Shown piece by piece: positions 23,620 to 36,089 of a DNA stretch of 64,000 nt. The notes beneath the pieces were generated by a model that was not told where the DNA came from, did not search any database, and was given only the letters and a program-made list of their open reading frames with translations. How positions within the stretch are numbered: the first letter of the stretch is position 1; every line of letters begins with the position of its first letter. Both the position numbers and the translations under genes were made by a program. The stretch is from Epiperipatus broadwayi (Eukaryota; Onychophora; Udeonychophora; Euonychophora; Peripatidae). Location of the stretch: NCBI GenBank assembly GCA_028023455.1, contig JAQFVV010012398.1, positions 4,484,682 through 4,548,681 of the forward strand. The letters run 5' to 3'.

Positions 23620-25010
23620 ATATTAATAGTGATTTTAAGAATAAAGTTTTTAGAAGTAAATAATGAAAAGTATTTTATTTTAAATTCTGATTCTGGTAAG
23701 AAAATAAAATCTAAGTTAATTGAAATTATGAAAACTATAGGCAAAAAATTTTTAAAATAGATCTTATTTAAATTATGCTAGTGATTTTTTGGCTTCTAAG
23801 GTTTTTTTAATTTTAAATCTCATAAAAATAATTTTCCTTTAAGATATATTTTTAATTTAATGGGGTAGTGGTATGTTGATAAAATTTCAAAATTTCTTAT
23901 AATACTTTTTAAAAATTACATACATTTAGATGAATTTTGTGTATCTTTTTAGTTTGAGACATACGAAAAGTTAATGGATTTGTTTTAGAAAATAAATATG
24001 TTTTTGATATTTTAGATATTGAAAACATATATCAATCAAAAAGCATTAATAAATTTCTTACTGTTTTAAAGAAATTTGAATATTTTTCTGCAAATAAAAT
24101 TAAAGTTATTCATGATTTGATATTGTTATTAGAGGATTCTTTTGTATTTTGTGTATAATGAAATGTTTTATAAAATTAAAGAGCAATGAGTGTCAAGCAT
24201 TGTTAGCTGGGAGGTCATCGCAGCTGCCTTGCAAGCAAGTAGTTGGTTGCAGACAGTTGTGGGTTCAGATCCTGTCCAGTGCTATGACATATGAAAAAGA
24301 AGAGGAATGGGTTATTGGTTGTATTATTTTTCCTTTAATGTGCTCTGTCTATATTGATTTTTTGGACAGTAGTGTTATTAATAAGTTTTCTGATTCTTTA
24401 AAAATATTTCTTAGATATGTTGATGATTGTTTATTTGTTATACAGAAAGATAAATTGAAGGATTTTTTTGATAGATTGAATGCTTTTGATTCTAATATTA
24501 AATTTACTATTGAAAGAGGGGGGGGGGGTACATTTGAATTTGATAAGTTAAAATATTTATATAGAAATATGATAAGGCCTGATAATTATTAACCTTTTAT
24601 TCATAAGAAACTTCTTTATTTGTTATAGAAATAGAAGACTTAATAATTTTGAAAATAAGTTATATTTGGAGGAGTCAATTTGCTTCTTACTATACTGAGA
24701 ATATAATCATTAATTTATTAGGAATATTGTATTTAATTAAAAGATATTTATAAATTAATTAATAATAAAGATTTAATTGATAATATGAATAACGAGTTTA
24801 TTTCTTTGCCCTATAAGGCATCAATTAGTAAATTGATTTATAAGAATAGTTTTTTTATTGGGTGGTATGAAAGTGATTAGAAAAGTTCAAGTCCATAAGA
24901 GTAGAGTTAAAAATAAATATCAAAACTCAGTTTTGTATATTCATGGAACTGAATACAGGTCATAAAATATTATTTGACAATGCAAATGTTATCTTTTAAA
25001 AAAAAAGTGA
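23620..25010 (+). pseudogene. PLE family C, plus arm: RT and endonuclease remnant
   Basis: Plus-strand frames give GKKIKSKLIEIMK (23695), a FETYEKLMDLF segment (23955), KKFEYFSANKIKVIHDL (24070), and then the SINE insertion. RT resumes with PLMCSVYIDFL (24333) and the catalytic RYVDDCLFVIQKDKL (about 24413-24457), followed by LNAFDSNIKFTI and a G9 run that marks a frameshift-prone site (24521). The endonuclease part is poor: a fused FIGG/GIG-like segment near 24860, then a VQVHKSRVKNKYQNSVLYIHG-like region near 24880-24945. YVDD is intact but the frame is broken many times. A 147-codon open frame starting at 24149 is an artefact of reading through the SINE. Confidence 0.8.
24180..24311 (+). 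mobile_element. tRNA-derived SINE inserted in PLE RT
   Basis: The body begins GTCAAGCATTG (24192) and has B box GGGTTCAGATCC (24261-24272) and tail CTATGACATATGAAAAAG. Imperfect flanking repeats AGAGCAATGAG (24180-24190) and AGAGGAATGGG (24301-24311) match at 9 of 11 positions. The uninterrupted PLE sequence is seen in the opposite arm near 17690-17710, which lacks this insert, so the insertion postdates formation of the inverted pair. Confidence 0.75.
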
Positions 25011-25289
25011 ATTGAAAAAAAAGAGTAAAAGTAACTTTGATGATGAAATGTTTTGAATGTGAGATCATCAATCTCATGAAGACATCCTTTCATGTGATAG
25101 AAACTTGGTTGTTGAAGTGAAAGGTGGGAAGTCTATTTTGTTTTGTATATATATGTTGTATGTTTAGTTGAATTTTACTTGAGAAGATCTATTTACTAAT
25201 TTGTTAATAGATGTAACTATGGTTGTGGAAGAATTTTAATAAAATTTGTCATTTTGGCTAGTATTATAGTGTTGTATGAATTTCTATTT

Positions 25290-25790
25290 TATTTTTAATT
25301 GCTAAAATAATGTTAAGAAGTATTTAATTTTTACTTTTTTCATGTATTGATGTTTTACATTACATCTATCATTTCTATATAATTTAATCAATGTTATATC
25401 TAAATATGAAAGCTTATTATTTTCTTATTTTTTAACAGTAGATTTAATATTTCTATCTAACTTATTAATATCTTCAATAAAAAATATATTTGTCTTCAAC
25501 TTTTATTAAATATTAACAAGTAATTGTCCACTATCTTTTTATAAAAATTGGAACATTACTATTTTTTAACATTGCCTCTTTTAAATTTTCCACATAAGTA
25601 CTACTCAACATTCAACTTAATGCAACTCCTATTAACAAACCTTTTTGTTTGTAGCATTTATCATTAATTTTGAACATTATTTTTTTGCAATAAATTTCAA
25701 TAATCTTCTTTAATTGTTTTACAGATAAATCTATATTTTTACTCTTATCCATTTTATGTCTATTAATTACTTGCTTTATTCAAATGTATG
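25290..25790 (-). pseudogene. Penelope-like element B, 5' part (reverse transcriptase), split copy
   Basis: Minus-strand frames contain an LKQVINRHKMDKSKNIDL segment (25775 down), then KINDKCYKQKGLLIGVALS, the PLE equivalent of the YKQxxGxPMGSPLS block near 25640. MLSSTYVENLKEAML near 25600 follows, then a region after the catalytic motif with INKLDRNIKSTVKK and KLSYLDITLIKLYRN. The catalytic YxDD itself is not readable (a DNYLLIF-like remnant near 25520). The sequence ends at the boundary of the inverted pair at 25281 and is taken up again at 16620. Confidence 0.65.
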
Positions 25791-27300
25791 GATATTATAA
25801 AATTTTTGTTAAAGTGATTTATTTTAACTTACTTATGATGAGTAAAATAATGATGGAATTGTGTAAATTAATAACAGTAAGAATAACTAAGAGGGAAATT
25901 ATGCTGAACTATTTAGTGGAGCAGTTTACTGACCCTCATTTGATAAATTTTCTGTTCTTGCTATGCAAAATAAAATTAAAATGGAAAAAATTGTCTATTC
26001 TAACTCTATACATTAATAGGATAGTCTTATATACCAAATAACCTTACCATTCGCACCTATAAAATGAGTGATAGAATGCATGACTCAATAATGTTTAAGG
26101 ATTAACTATAAGTGGTGTGTAGAAGCATGGATAAACTAAATGGCCTTGAATTTAAACGTTGTGAAACTTTTACTGAATGCTAGCAACCCCTGAAATGGAA
26201 TAAAGTCATAAACTTTTATTTGAATAATCTTACCGAGTCGGAGATTTCATTTCTTATGACCAATATAGTGATTCCAATATACACAAGGGCTGTTTATAAT
26301 AGCTATTAGAAAATTCTAAGAACATTGGAAATTATTGCAGCTTTTGTCAAATTTTATTTTGGCCTGCAGGAGCAATGTTTGTATGTTTTTGTTAATGTTG
26401 TTAATTCGTCGTTATCATTGTGAGCTGCACGTATATTTCCATTCAAACTTTCAAGTCTGAATTAACAAAAAAAAAAACTTTTTATTTTAATGATTAAATG
26501 TTGACATGTATTTCTTCCCATTGCCTAGAATAGACAGGTAGATTTTTTTTTTATGCTTAATGTAATTTATAATTATTGTTATTTATTTATATGTCTAATC
26601 TCCTCAAGAACGTCTCAGAGATCTTGGTATAAACTATACCAAATCGGTAATATTATTTTTTTTTTTTTGGTATTTTGTTAAAAGAAAAATGGATATCCTC
26701 ATACTCATATTATTAGTCCAAATTAAATACTTTAATATTATGCATTAGTTAGTAATGATGGATAGACACATGGAGATATTTATGCCAGTATGCAGAATAG
26801 TTAAACTTACTTGACAATAGTAACTTTAAGTTGAAATTCAATATTCATGATTCTCACAAGAAATAGATTTGTTTAAATTTAATTATTGTTAATATGACAT
26901 TTTATTGTTTCATGATTTAGAAATCATTTTATATATGATCGTATGTTCGCGTGTGTGTGCGCTGTCGTAAATTATTTTACCAAAGTTGTATTTTGTCTTT
27001 CTATCGTTTTTGTTTTGGTGCCGTATGTTAAAGGAAGATGAAGAATTAAGAGTTTGTCTGCTTATAGATTTATTTATATATGAAATGCGCTGAGTACATT
27101 TGGATGAAGAAGCGATCAAAGGGATGATTTTTGCTATGTGGATTGAGTAATACTCTCCTTGATTACTTACTTGTTAAACCATGGGTGGTAGTGTATTTTT
27201 TTTGTTTGATAGCATATGATGAGATGGTTGTATTTTTTAAATGACGTGGCAAATGCCCCATTTATTGATGATAAGTGGCTGAGTTCCGCGACATTTGTGT
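25791..27300. other. Unannotated AT-rich region
   Basis: A plus-strand open frame (25784-26041) and a minus-strand one (27119-26910) lack recognisable domains and have AT-driven composition. No repeat or RNA was recognised. Confidence 0.45.
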
Positions 27301-27424
27301 CCTAAAAGTTGGTAGATATTTATTGAAGAATTAAGTTTGAATTTGGAGTTTTGGTTAATCCTCCTAAAAGTTGGTAGATATTTATTGAAGAATTAAGTTT
27401 GAATTTGGAGTTTTGGTTAATCCT
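27301..27424 (+). repeat. 62-bp direct tandem duplication
   Basis: CCTAAAAGTTGGTAGATATT begins at 27301 and again at 27363, and the 62-bp units are identical. The second runs straight into the larger 522-bp duplication, so both may stem from the same unstable spot. Confidence 0.9.
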
Positions 27425-28466
27425 CACGTGTGTATATGTGAATATTTTTATTCATTGTTATTTCTTTCTCTATCTTCATTCCGGCGTAATTATCGTCAGG
27501 TAATTTATGTTGGTTATATCAGATAAACATTTTATGGATCTCTATAAAATGCTTGAACTAAGATCATAAGTTAAAGATTAGCTTGCTGCACCACGCGCAT
27601 TCTGATAGAGATATAATTAATAAATGCTTTGTTTTGTGATCTTACAAACGCGCATACACTCGGAAATATGATTAAATTAGAGATGTAGAAAGAAACCATC
27701 ACTGAAGTTGTGAGTTCTGAGTAACTTGTTAAATCATAGCACATATTGTCATTGTTTCATTATTATCATTATTAATTCATCCTTCGATATGAGCATAATG
27801 GTATGTTATAAAATTTATTTTATTTAAAGTTAATTTAATAAAGTTATTATTAAGTGTCCTATTATAGATAGAGATATGTAGGCATATGAAATGTTTTTTT
27901 TTTGCTTTCTCTAATGCAAAAGGTAATAAAAGTGTCACTTGGACCTCACGTGTGTATATGTGAATATTTTTATTCATTGTTATTTCTTTCTCTATCTTCA
28001 TTCCGGCGTAATTATCGTCAGGTAATTTATGTTGGTTATATCAGATAAACATTTTATGGATCTCTATAAAATGCTTGAACTAAGATCATAAGTTAAAGAT
28101 TAGCTTGCTGCACCATGCGCATTCTGATAGAGATATAATTAATAAATGCTTTGTTTTGTGATCTTACAAACGCGCATACACTCGGAAATATGATTAAATT
28201 AGAGATGTAGAAAGAAACCATCACTGAAGTTGTGAGTTCTGAGTAACTTGTTAAATCATAGCACATATTGTCATTGTTTCATTATTATCATTATTAATTC
28301 ATCCTTCGATATGAGCATAATGGTATGTTATAAAATTTATTTTATTTAAAGTTAATTTAATAAAGTTATTATTAAGTGTCCTATTATAGATAGAGATATG
28401 TAGGCATATGAAATGTTTTTTTTTTTGCTTTCTCTAATGCAAAAGGTAATAAAAGTGTCACTTGGA
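27422..28466 (+). repeat. 522-bp near-identical tandem duplication
   Basis: Copy 1 (27422-27943) and copy 2 (27944-28466) both start CCTCACGTGTGTATATGTG. They differ visibly at one base (CCACGCG against CCATGCG near 27592 and 28114) and in a T-run of 10 against 11. No gene, RNA motif or transposon signature was found inside. Such identity means a very recent duplication or an assembly artefact. Confidence 0.9.
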
Positions 28467-29580
28467 CCTATTTAGCAAACATTAACCTACAAATATCCGG
28501 AAATAGTTTTATAACATCAGTTGACTCTTTGATACTGTTTGTCTTAGCTTATTAAGAGCGCAAATGAGAATAGATGTATTAACATTGAATTGTAAATGTA
28601 TAATTTTCTTTTATTATTTATTGTTGGTAAATCAGCAAATAGAGTGATAAATGTAATTAAGATAACAAATAGGAGGAAATGTCTTCAAATATTAAGTGTA
28701 CAAATTTATATAATTTAATGTTATTTAATCAAATCTGTGTTTAACGTAAAGGTAATGTTAAAATCATCATCGATGTGTTGTAAAATAATGTTTTCTTGTA
28801 ATAAATGTTTTGTTGAGATAAGATCCCCTCTGAATTGTTTTATTATATACGTTCGATTGACCATTTCCACACACACATACGCATATGCCATTTATTTAAA
28901 TAATACAGCTTTAATAAAATCCTAACATTGTGATGCCAAAAATATGATTTTACCTTGCTTGGAATAGATAATGATATGAGATAAAAACGTACCCGATCGT
29001 TATCATTGTCTATACTTTATTGAGTGTAATGATTATCAATTTCACAATGGCCCTTATTACTTAATAGATGCTTATAGTATAATTGAATCAACATTATATA
29101 ATTGTTATTTGTAAATGCTTCTCTCATTCCCATCTGCATCCTAGATAACCACCATACCCTTTAACCCCCCAACTGAGCAAAGCCATAGAATAGTAGCAAC
29201 ATAAGAATCTCATCAATAGGCAGAGATGCAATAAATTATAAATTTATTCTATCTTATATAGAATTGGCGCCGGGGCATTTATTTGGGCATAAAGTGATAG
29301 GTGAAGAGAGTAGAGGTTACAATATAAGAGGTTTCTAAGATCAAGCTTTTCTTTTTTATCAAAAAGGAGCATTTATTTCATTTTAACATTATTTTAGCTT
29401 GGTGCTTATTAAACAAACTTCAAATGTATGTGTATTTATATGTATGTTTGCACATAAAAATTAAATACTGGGTATGTAGCCTGTTATTTCAGCTTATGTT
29501 TTTTTTTATATAGATTTAGTCTATTACTGTAGACATATAGGGTGGGTTTGAAATGGATTGTAAGCTACCCTTACAATATA
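28467..29580. other. Unannotated region
   Basis: AT-rich with a slightly less biased segment at 29120-29290. No coding or RNA feature was recognised; the short open frame 28737-28925 has no family features. Confidence 0.45.
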
Positions 29581-29584
29581 AATA

Positions 29585-30066
<482 letters not shown>

Positions 30067-31380
30067 TGGCAGAATACGCCGAAGCTGTCTATAGCAAAGG
30101 ATATTAATCTTCAATTTTATGTAAGAATTTTAATAATTTTTGTAGTTTTATTTCAGTTGTTTATTATTATATTTACATTATTAGATATTATATATATTCA
30201 ACAGTTATTCTTATCTCAATGTATCTTTCACCTTAACTCAACATGCACACAACCATCCATCAGCTCAGAAAAATTGTACACTTTTTTTAAGTAAGACTTA
30301 TAAAACTTGTATTATAATTTTAAAAACATATAAACATTATATATATATATACATTTATTAAAACAATTGAGATTAACTTATGAAATGTCATGTGTATTCA
30401 GACTTAGTTGCTCCATATATAAAATTATATATCAAAACTATAGATTTACTATCCATAATTTGTTTATGATCTTATTAAAATTATTTGAATTTATATCTTG
30501 ATGTTTATTTGAAGTTTTATTCTAATTTGATCAATAAATTACAAAAATTATTGCTAATTTTTAATGCCATTCTTTTATATATTGATGATTGATTTATTTA
30601 CCATATATAAAAACAATATTTAAATTAAAGTGGCTGTCTTTTGTTTAATTGATCAATTAGCATTGGCAGGAGAAAGTGGATGTTATTTACAAGCTTGTTG
30701 AAATGGCTTTCTGAATTTAATTTTTGAATTATTGTTATAGTAGTATATTCAAACTTAGTTATTCTGTGAATAAGATTTTATATATATATATAATAAATGA
30801 AAAGCAGTTCTTTATTTTAATGCCATCTATGGTAAGGTTGAATAATGAGTAATTATCAGATGATAGTGTATTTAATTTCCCAATTCCAGATTGAATTTTG
30901 GCTTTTGCCTTCATCAATGAGCTTTGGAATTCAAAGTTCACAGTGTAACAATCCGGAGAATTAATCTTAACGTGATCTGCACTACAGGGCGCCATCTAGG
31001 CATTTGAACCTAGAAAAATTTATAAAGTAGGCAAATACGTAAGTCAAAAAAAATTTTTTTTTTTACTTTATTTATATATTTTGATATCCAGTCGTTAGCC
31101 CATGTCACTAGCTCAGGGAGTAGCAGAGATTTAATAATATAATATCTTATCTAATTATATTTCAATATTAAAAAATAAATAAAATAAGTCATTGCCAGTA
31201 ATTAACATACAAAAATTTATTTACGCATATATATATATATAAGATTTAACATTATTATTTTAATATGTTTATTTTAACATTTAACATTATTTTTACTTTT
31301 ATTTTAGAATTTAAATTTACATTTTAATTTTTATGCTATTATAAGTTCGCACAGAGGGATTTATAAAAGTTGTTTATAAA
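30067..31380. other. AT-rich DNA, nothing recognised
   Basis: TA runs occur near 30343, 30781 and 31229. A minus-strand open frame at 30759-30995 has no family features. Confidence 0.45.
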
Positions 31381-32160
31381 TGTTGAGTATAGATCGGTTA
31401 CATAGATTACACGGCTAAAACATTTCAAAATAAACATAAATGATCAAAATACAAAATCATTGATACTGTCAATTGCATAGGGAATAAAAGAAACCCACTG
31501 GTATTCATCGTAAGATACCGTAGTGGCACCAATAACTTAAAAGACATCCGAATAAATACATTTTAGATACTCACCGTAAGGTATCAGTATTTACCGAATG
31601 TCTATATATATTTTGACCGAATATGAAAACCAAAAACATAATTAGCCAGTAACGAATCCATGCAAGCGTCTATAAACAACTTAAATTTAATGCATTTTTA
31701 TTTAGTGTCGAGTATGAATAGACTACATAGATTTGCATTTGAAGATAAAACATTCTATCCCCATTTAACCTTAGGCTAAAAGTTTGCAATCAACCTGGCG
31801 TCAATCCATCTGATATATCGATGTATTCAATGTAATACCAATACGGCAGCATAAAATAGGTTAAGATAAGACATTGACTCTCATCAGATAGGAATATTAC
31901 ATCTATCTAATGAGAAGAATAAAAAAAAACTCCATAGAAACGGACTGCGGTCATTTTGCTGACTTACGATCGCATTCCCTAGACAAGAGGAAGTGTGCGG
32001 CATATACAAGCGATTCTGCCAGTAGCGAATCTTGCATTACATCTACTAACTGCATCAATATATCCAATCCATTGACCCAATTCAACGACATGAATAACCT
32101 AAGATTACCCTCCCCTAATATAACTTTACAAATCTATACAGCCATTCACACTTGACTTAA
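31380..32160 (+). other. Less AT-rich segment with a short open frame, function unknown
   Basis: The base composition is more balanced than that of the flanks, and CpG-containing words are more frequent. There is an internal imperfect repeat: GAGTATAGATCGGTTACATAG near 31385 resembles GAGTATGAATAGACTACATAG near 31710, and CGTAAGATACCGTAGT near 31510 resembles CCGTAAGGTATCAGTA near 31576. An 81-codon open frame (31910-32155) encodes a basic, Ser/Thr-rich peptide without recognised domains. It may be an old repeat or an exon-like relic. Confidence 0.35.
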
Positions 32161-32529
32161 GTTTATCATTGATATATTTTAATTTATTGGAAAACAGAAA
32201 TCATAATAAAACTTAAAGAACAAAAAAAATATATAAATGGAAATGATTTTACAAAAGAAATACATCAAATAACATTTTAACTACTTTAGTCAGATAGGAA
32301 ATTCTTATATTTATAAATATTGAAAAGTTTAGTATTTAGAGTTCTTTTGTTTAGAAATGTTCATAAATTATTTATATTTAAAGCTGAGAGTTCAAAAAGT
32401 TCTTACGATTTCAAAACGTTCCTTTTATCCATTGCTTGCTGTTTGGAATCCACATTAAATCCCCTGATGATCCTGTTGTCCTCAGTATAAGAAAAGCGAT
32501 GTTTCATTTCTTTTCTTTTTTAAACAACT

Positions 32530-32564
32530 GAAGGGATTGAAGAGTGCATCTTTTCAATCCCTTC
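32530..32564. repeat. Perfect 12-bp hairpin
   Basis: GAAGGGATTGAA (32530-32541) and TTCAATCCCTTC (32553-32564) are perfect inverted repeats around an 11-base loop. No promoter or gene context was found. It could belong to an unrecognised repeat. Confidence 0.8.
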
Positions 32565-34565
32565 TTCTTCAACTCCGCACTAACACATATAGTCACATCT
32601 CTTTCTAATTAATTAAACCAAATCACTTTTTATTTCCAAATTTTTTCTTTTATACATAACTTTAGGATCCAATGGACGTTACGTCATCGTTGATGATGAT
32701 CCTTCCATTGAGGTCCGATTTCCCCGATGGATTTCTTTCATTGGCCATTCTGTTCCTATTATTTTCCTATCTAACCGTTGCTTATACATTTTAGATGCCC
32801 AAGGCTAGTTTACTAATTAAAATAATCATTTCCATTTTACAAAAAATTAATTAATCTGTTTTCAAACTTAAACATATATTTTTATCTCTAAATCTTTTCT
32901 GAAAATTTAGTTTTAAAATACTTTTTCTTTAATAAAGTTTTATTTTAATAATTATTTATCAGTGAGATTTTATATATATGCAAGTTTAAGATGATTTTTT
33001 TTATTTTTAATTCTTTAAAAAGAAGTTTTTATTGGCGAACTTTTATTTTTTTTCATGTTTATTAATAAAAAAAACAATGTAACGACGTCTGTGCCCGTTA
33101 CAACAGTAATGCAATTATGCATCTAGAAAACACTTTTAACTCCATTTGACTATTCGAACTAAAATTCTGAAAATTCAAACTAAAAACCTATCATATAGTA
33201 ATTATTGATCATTCAACATTACTATAAATAGCATCTGAATGGAGAGCTGCTCTTATTTTAACATATACTATGCAAGGTAAAAAAGTAAAGTGATTACTTT
33301 ATATTTGCATTTAAAAAGCTTTTTTTTTTGTAATTATTGCCATATGTTGAGATGGAAAAAATTCTGGTCACCTTCAAAATACATAATGGAGAATTAGAAT
33401 GATGTTTTAACTTACCCTATGTGTGCTAATACAAGAACATCTATCTACTTTTTGCCAACTATATTAAGCATATCAGGATTTATGCACCATCAATGCTGCT
33501 AAATCAAAATGTTTTTCAACATGTATACTGAATTTGTTTAAAAAATTGCAAGTAATATCTGTACACTAATTTATACATTGATGATTGTGTTTTATTATAT
33601 ATGTGTGTGTAAACCATAAATTGCCAATAGTCAACTGGTTTTCAAATATAAGTCAAAGCACAACAGCTAAAGCTTAATAAACCAATATAATATCCACAAT
33701 ATGTTGCCAATGCAACATCTATACATAAAAAATGGATTCTATTTAGGCAAAGAATGAAGATACATGGTTTTAATAAATGGAAATTTTAATCAACTTGGAA
33801 GTTTTAAATAAACCATGTTTAACAAACAAAGACAACTACTGAATGATGTTTATTTAAAATTTCCAAGAAGATTAAAATCTTAATCTGTTCCAGTTATATG
33901 TCTTCATTTTTGTTTGTCTATTTAAAGATCTTACCATGGTAAAAACTGAAATTTATATTTTATCTATGGAGGTTTCCCTTGACAACAAATTATATATATT
34001 CTATTTGTTTATTATGCCTTGTCTCTTGTACCATGAATATATATCGTAATGGTCAGCATATGAAGTGACTGATGATATGTGAGCCTTCGACAACATGATG
34101 TTTCAGAGTTAATAACTTACACTTGATATAACTTAATATATAACACTTCCAACTATTTACATATCCTATCTATGCAATAGTATGTAATTTACCTGATAGA
34201 TGTCCTAATTCCTGTTTCTCCATGACATGTTCCATCATTATGGTATATCTCTTTAAATGTTAATTAGCTCCCAGAGATGTATGATACTTCCTTTTCTCTA
34301 AACACTTCATTACATAAGACACCATAAAATTACAATAATAAACAAGATTAAAACTTTATTAACATATATCAATAATCACAAGATTAAGAATGCAGTTCAT
34401 TTATCTCACAAATAAAATAAATTATTAAATTTAAACTGAGTGCTACAAAACATTAATTCTAAACTTCATAATTGAATATAAAAAGAAATCATATTATGAT
34501 AAATTAATTTTTGTCTATCTTACTACAATAATTTTATATTTAACATTTAGATCTATTTCATTATT
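32565..34565. other. Unannotated AT-rich region
   Basis: A 7-bp inverted repeat TGTAACG/CGTTACA occurs at 33078-33102. There is no coding similarity. Confidence 0.45.
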
Positions 34566-35000
34566 AAGGATGTAATTTATGCAATTATCATCATCATCAA
34601 CCATTATCAATCCACTGCAGGATGAAGGTCTCTCCAAGTTTAATCCATCTTTTCCGATCTTTAGCTTCTCTTCTCCACATCACCCCTGCACACTTTCTTA
34701 TTTCATCCATCCATCTCACATGTGGTCTCTTTCTGGGTCTTTTACAATCTCTTGGAATCCAGTTTAAAATTTCAATTGTCCATCTATTATCATCTCTTCT
34801 AACAATATGTCCAGCCCAACTTCACTTCAATCTTTTATTTTTTTCAATGAGGTCAGTAACACCTGTTTGTTCTCTTACCCATACATTGTGTTTTCAATCT
34901 CTTCTTGTTACTCCCAACATGCATCTCTCCATACTTCTTTGAGTGGTCTGAAGTCTCTGTATTGCTCTTCTATTAAGGGTCCAAATCTCAGATCCATAAG
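34566..35000 (-). pseudogene. RTE-type LINE, 3' end of ORF (minus strand)
   Basis: The minus strand encodes the C-terminal block of RTE/BovB-like proteins. It includes WTIEILNWIPRDCKRPRKR near 34775, RPHVRWMDEIRKCAGVMW near 34710, then an AKDRKRWIKLGETF block running to about 34620. This is followed by a short 3' tail of TGATGATGATAATTG type at 34580, the microsatellite-like end common in RTE elements. The upstream part to 35000 is broken by frameshifts. The copy is 5'-truncated, and better preserved than those at 2940-3415 and 43125-44760. Confidence 0.85.
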
Positions 35001-36089
35001 TATATGAGGATATTTCTTATTAGTCCCATGATCCTCTATAATATTATGAATTCAGAGTATTTCATCTGAACATGAATATGCACAATATCATAGGATTGAT
35101 TAACCAATTTATATACATTCAAATAAGTCTTAGATCTCTAGACCAGTATTGAAGTCAAGGACATAGTATATATATAGTTTGTGAATCACGCATGTAAGCA
35201 TTTAAAATACTATATATGTTATCTAATTTTAATATACAGTTCATTATACATGTAGTACTTTTGCATTATTTCACAGGTGAAATATGTAAATGATTTCATT
35301 TGCATAATTATAATAAAAAAAAAGATTATGTAAAAAGCTGCAACATAGAAAAATAAAAATGCTATAATTATGGTGTTTGGCATTGAAAATGCATCTGTCC
35401 AAATAGTAACGAGAAAGAAAAAATATTCCACTTCACCAAACATAAATATATAAGAACCTAAAAATATTATATACATGTTTTATACAATAATATATTAAGT
35501 TTTATCATTAAAGTGATAATATAATTCAATATCTATTAGTAATTTAATTGTCCATCTATAAGAAGATAAAGTAAACATTTGTGAGAGACAATACATTCAT
35601 ATAAATCCTCATCATCAAAATAATGTAATCAGGCAGATGTAATTTGTATACCAACCTTTGACATACAACAACAATAATTTATAACTCGTAATAATAAAAA
35701 ATTATCAGTATGTTAATAACAAAACCATGGTGAACAAATCAGAATATATTAGTAAAGACAGGAGCTGGACATACACATCTTCATCTGTATACACAATAAC
35801 ATGATATACTAATGTATGACATAATTATCACCAAGCTAGATAGCTTTTACTAGGAATAGAATGTTTCTTTCAGGTTCTGTATATTAGATGGATTTAAATA
35901 AGGAGAATGAGGTTTCACTGTATTATTTTGAAGCCAAACTGAAGGTAAGTTTTTTACCTTTAAGTGTTGTTATCAAAATAAAGAAAACTTTTAGTTTTCT
36001 AACAGCAATAATGATTTTACTGACATCATTGTGAAAACAAAGATGGCAGAGAATGTTTCAAGTTAAGTGCAAAAATAGGGGGGGGGTGC
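35001..36089. other. Unannotated AT-rich region
   Basis: No coding or RNA similarity was seen. The open frame 35476-35219 on the minus strand is hydrophobic, AT-driven and judged to be chance. Confidence 0.45.

Larger units (their letters stand above)
16631..25281. mobile_element. Head-to-head inverted pair of Penelope-like elements (family C), nested
   Basis: The two ends are inverted copies: ATTCATATAACACTATAGTACTAGCC-like sequence at 16631 matches the reverse complement of the sequence ending at 25281. The arms meet near 23590-23622, separated by only about 30 bases. The minus arm runs 23590 to 16631 and is interrupted by a 1.23-kb inverted-repeat element (22214-23447) and a hAT element (17876-21923). 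The plus arm runs about 23620-25281 and holds a SINE (24180-24311). Without these insertions each arm is about 1.5-1.7 kb. Both arms encode the same RT plus endonuclease remnant. Inverted partial copies at the ends are a known habit of PLEs. Confidence 0.8.

Noticed and set aside
24149-24592. 147-codon open frame taken as one gene
   Set aside because: Its first third is the inserted SINE; only the later part is PLE reverse transcriptase.
32459-32515. CCCTGATGATCC followed by GAAAAGCG as a hammerhead ribozyme
   Set aside because: A perfect CTGATGA is present, but no stem I partner, no convincing stem II and no NUH triplet in place.
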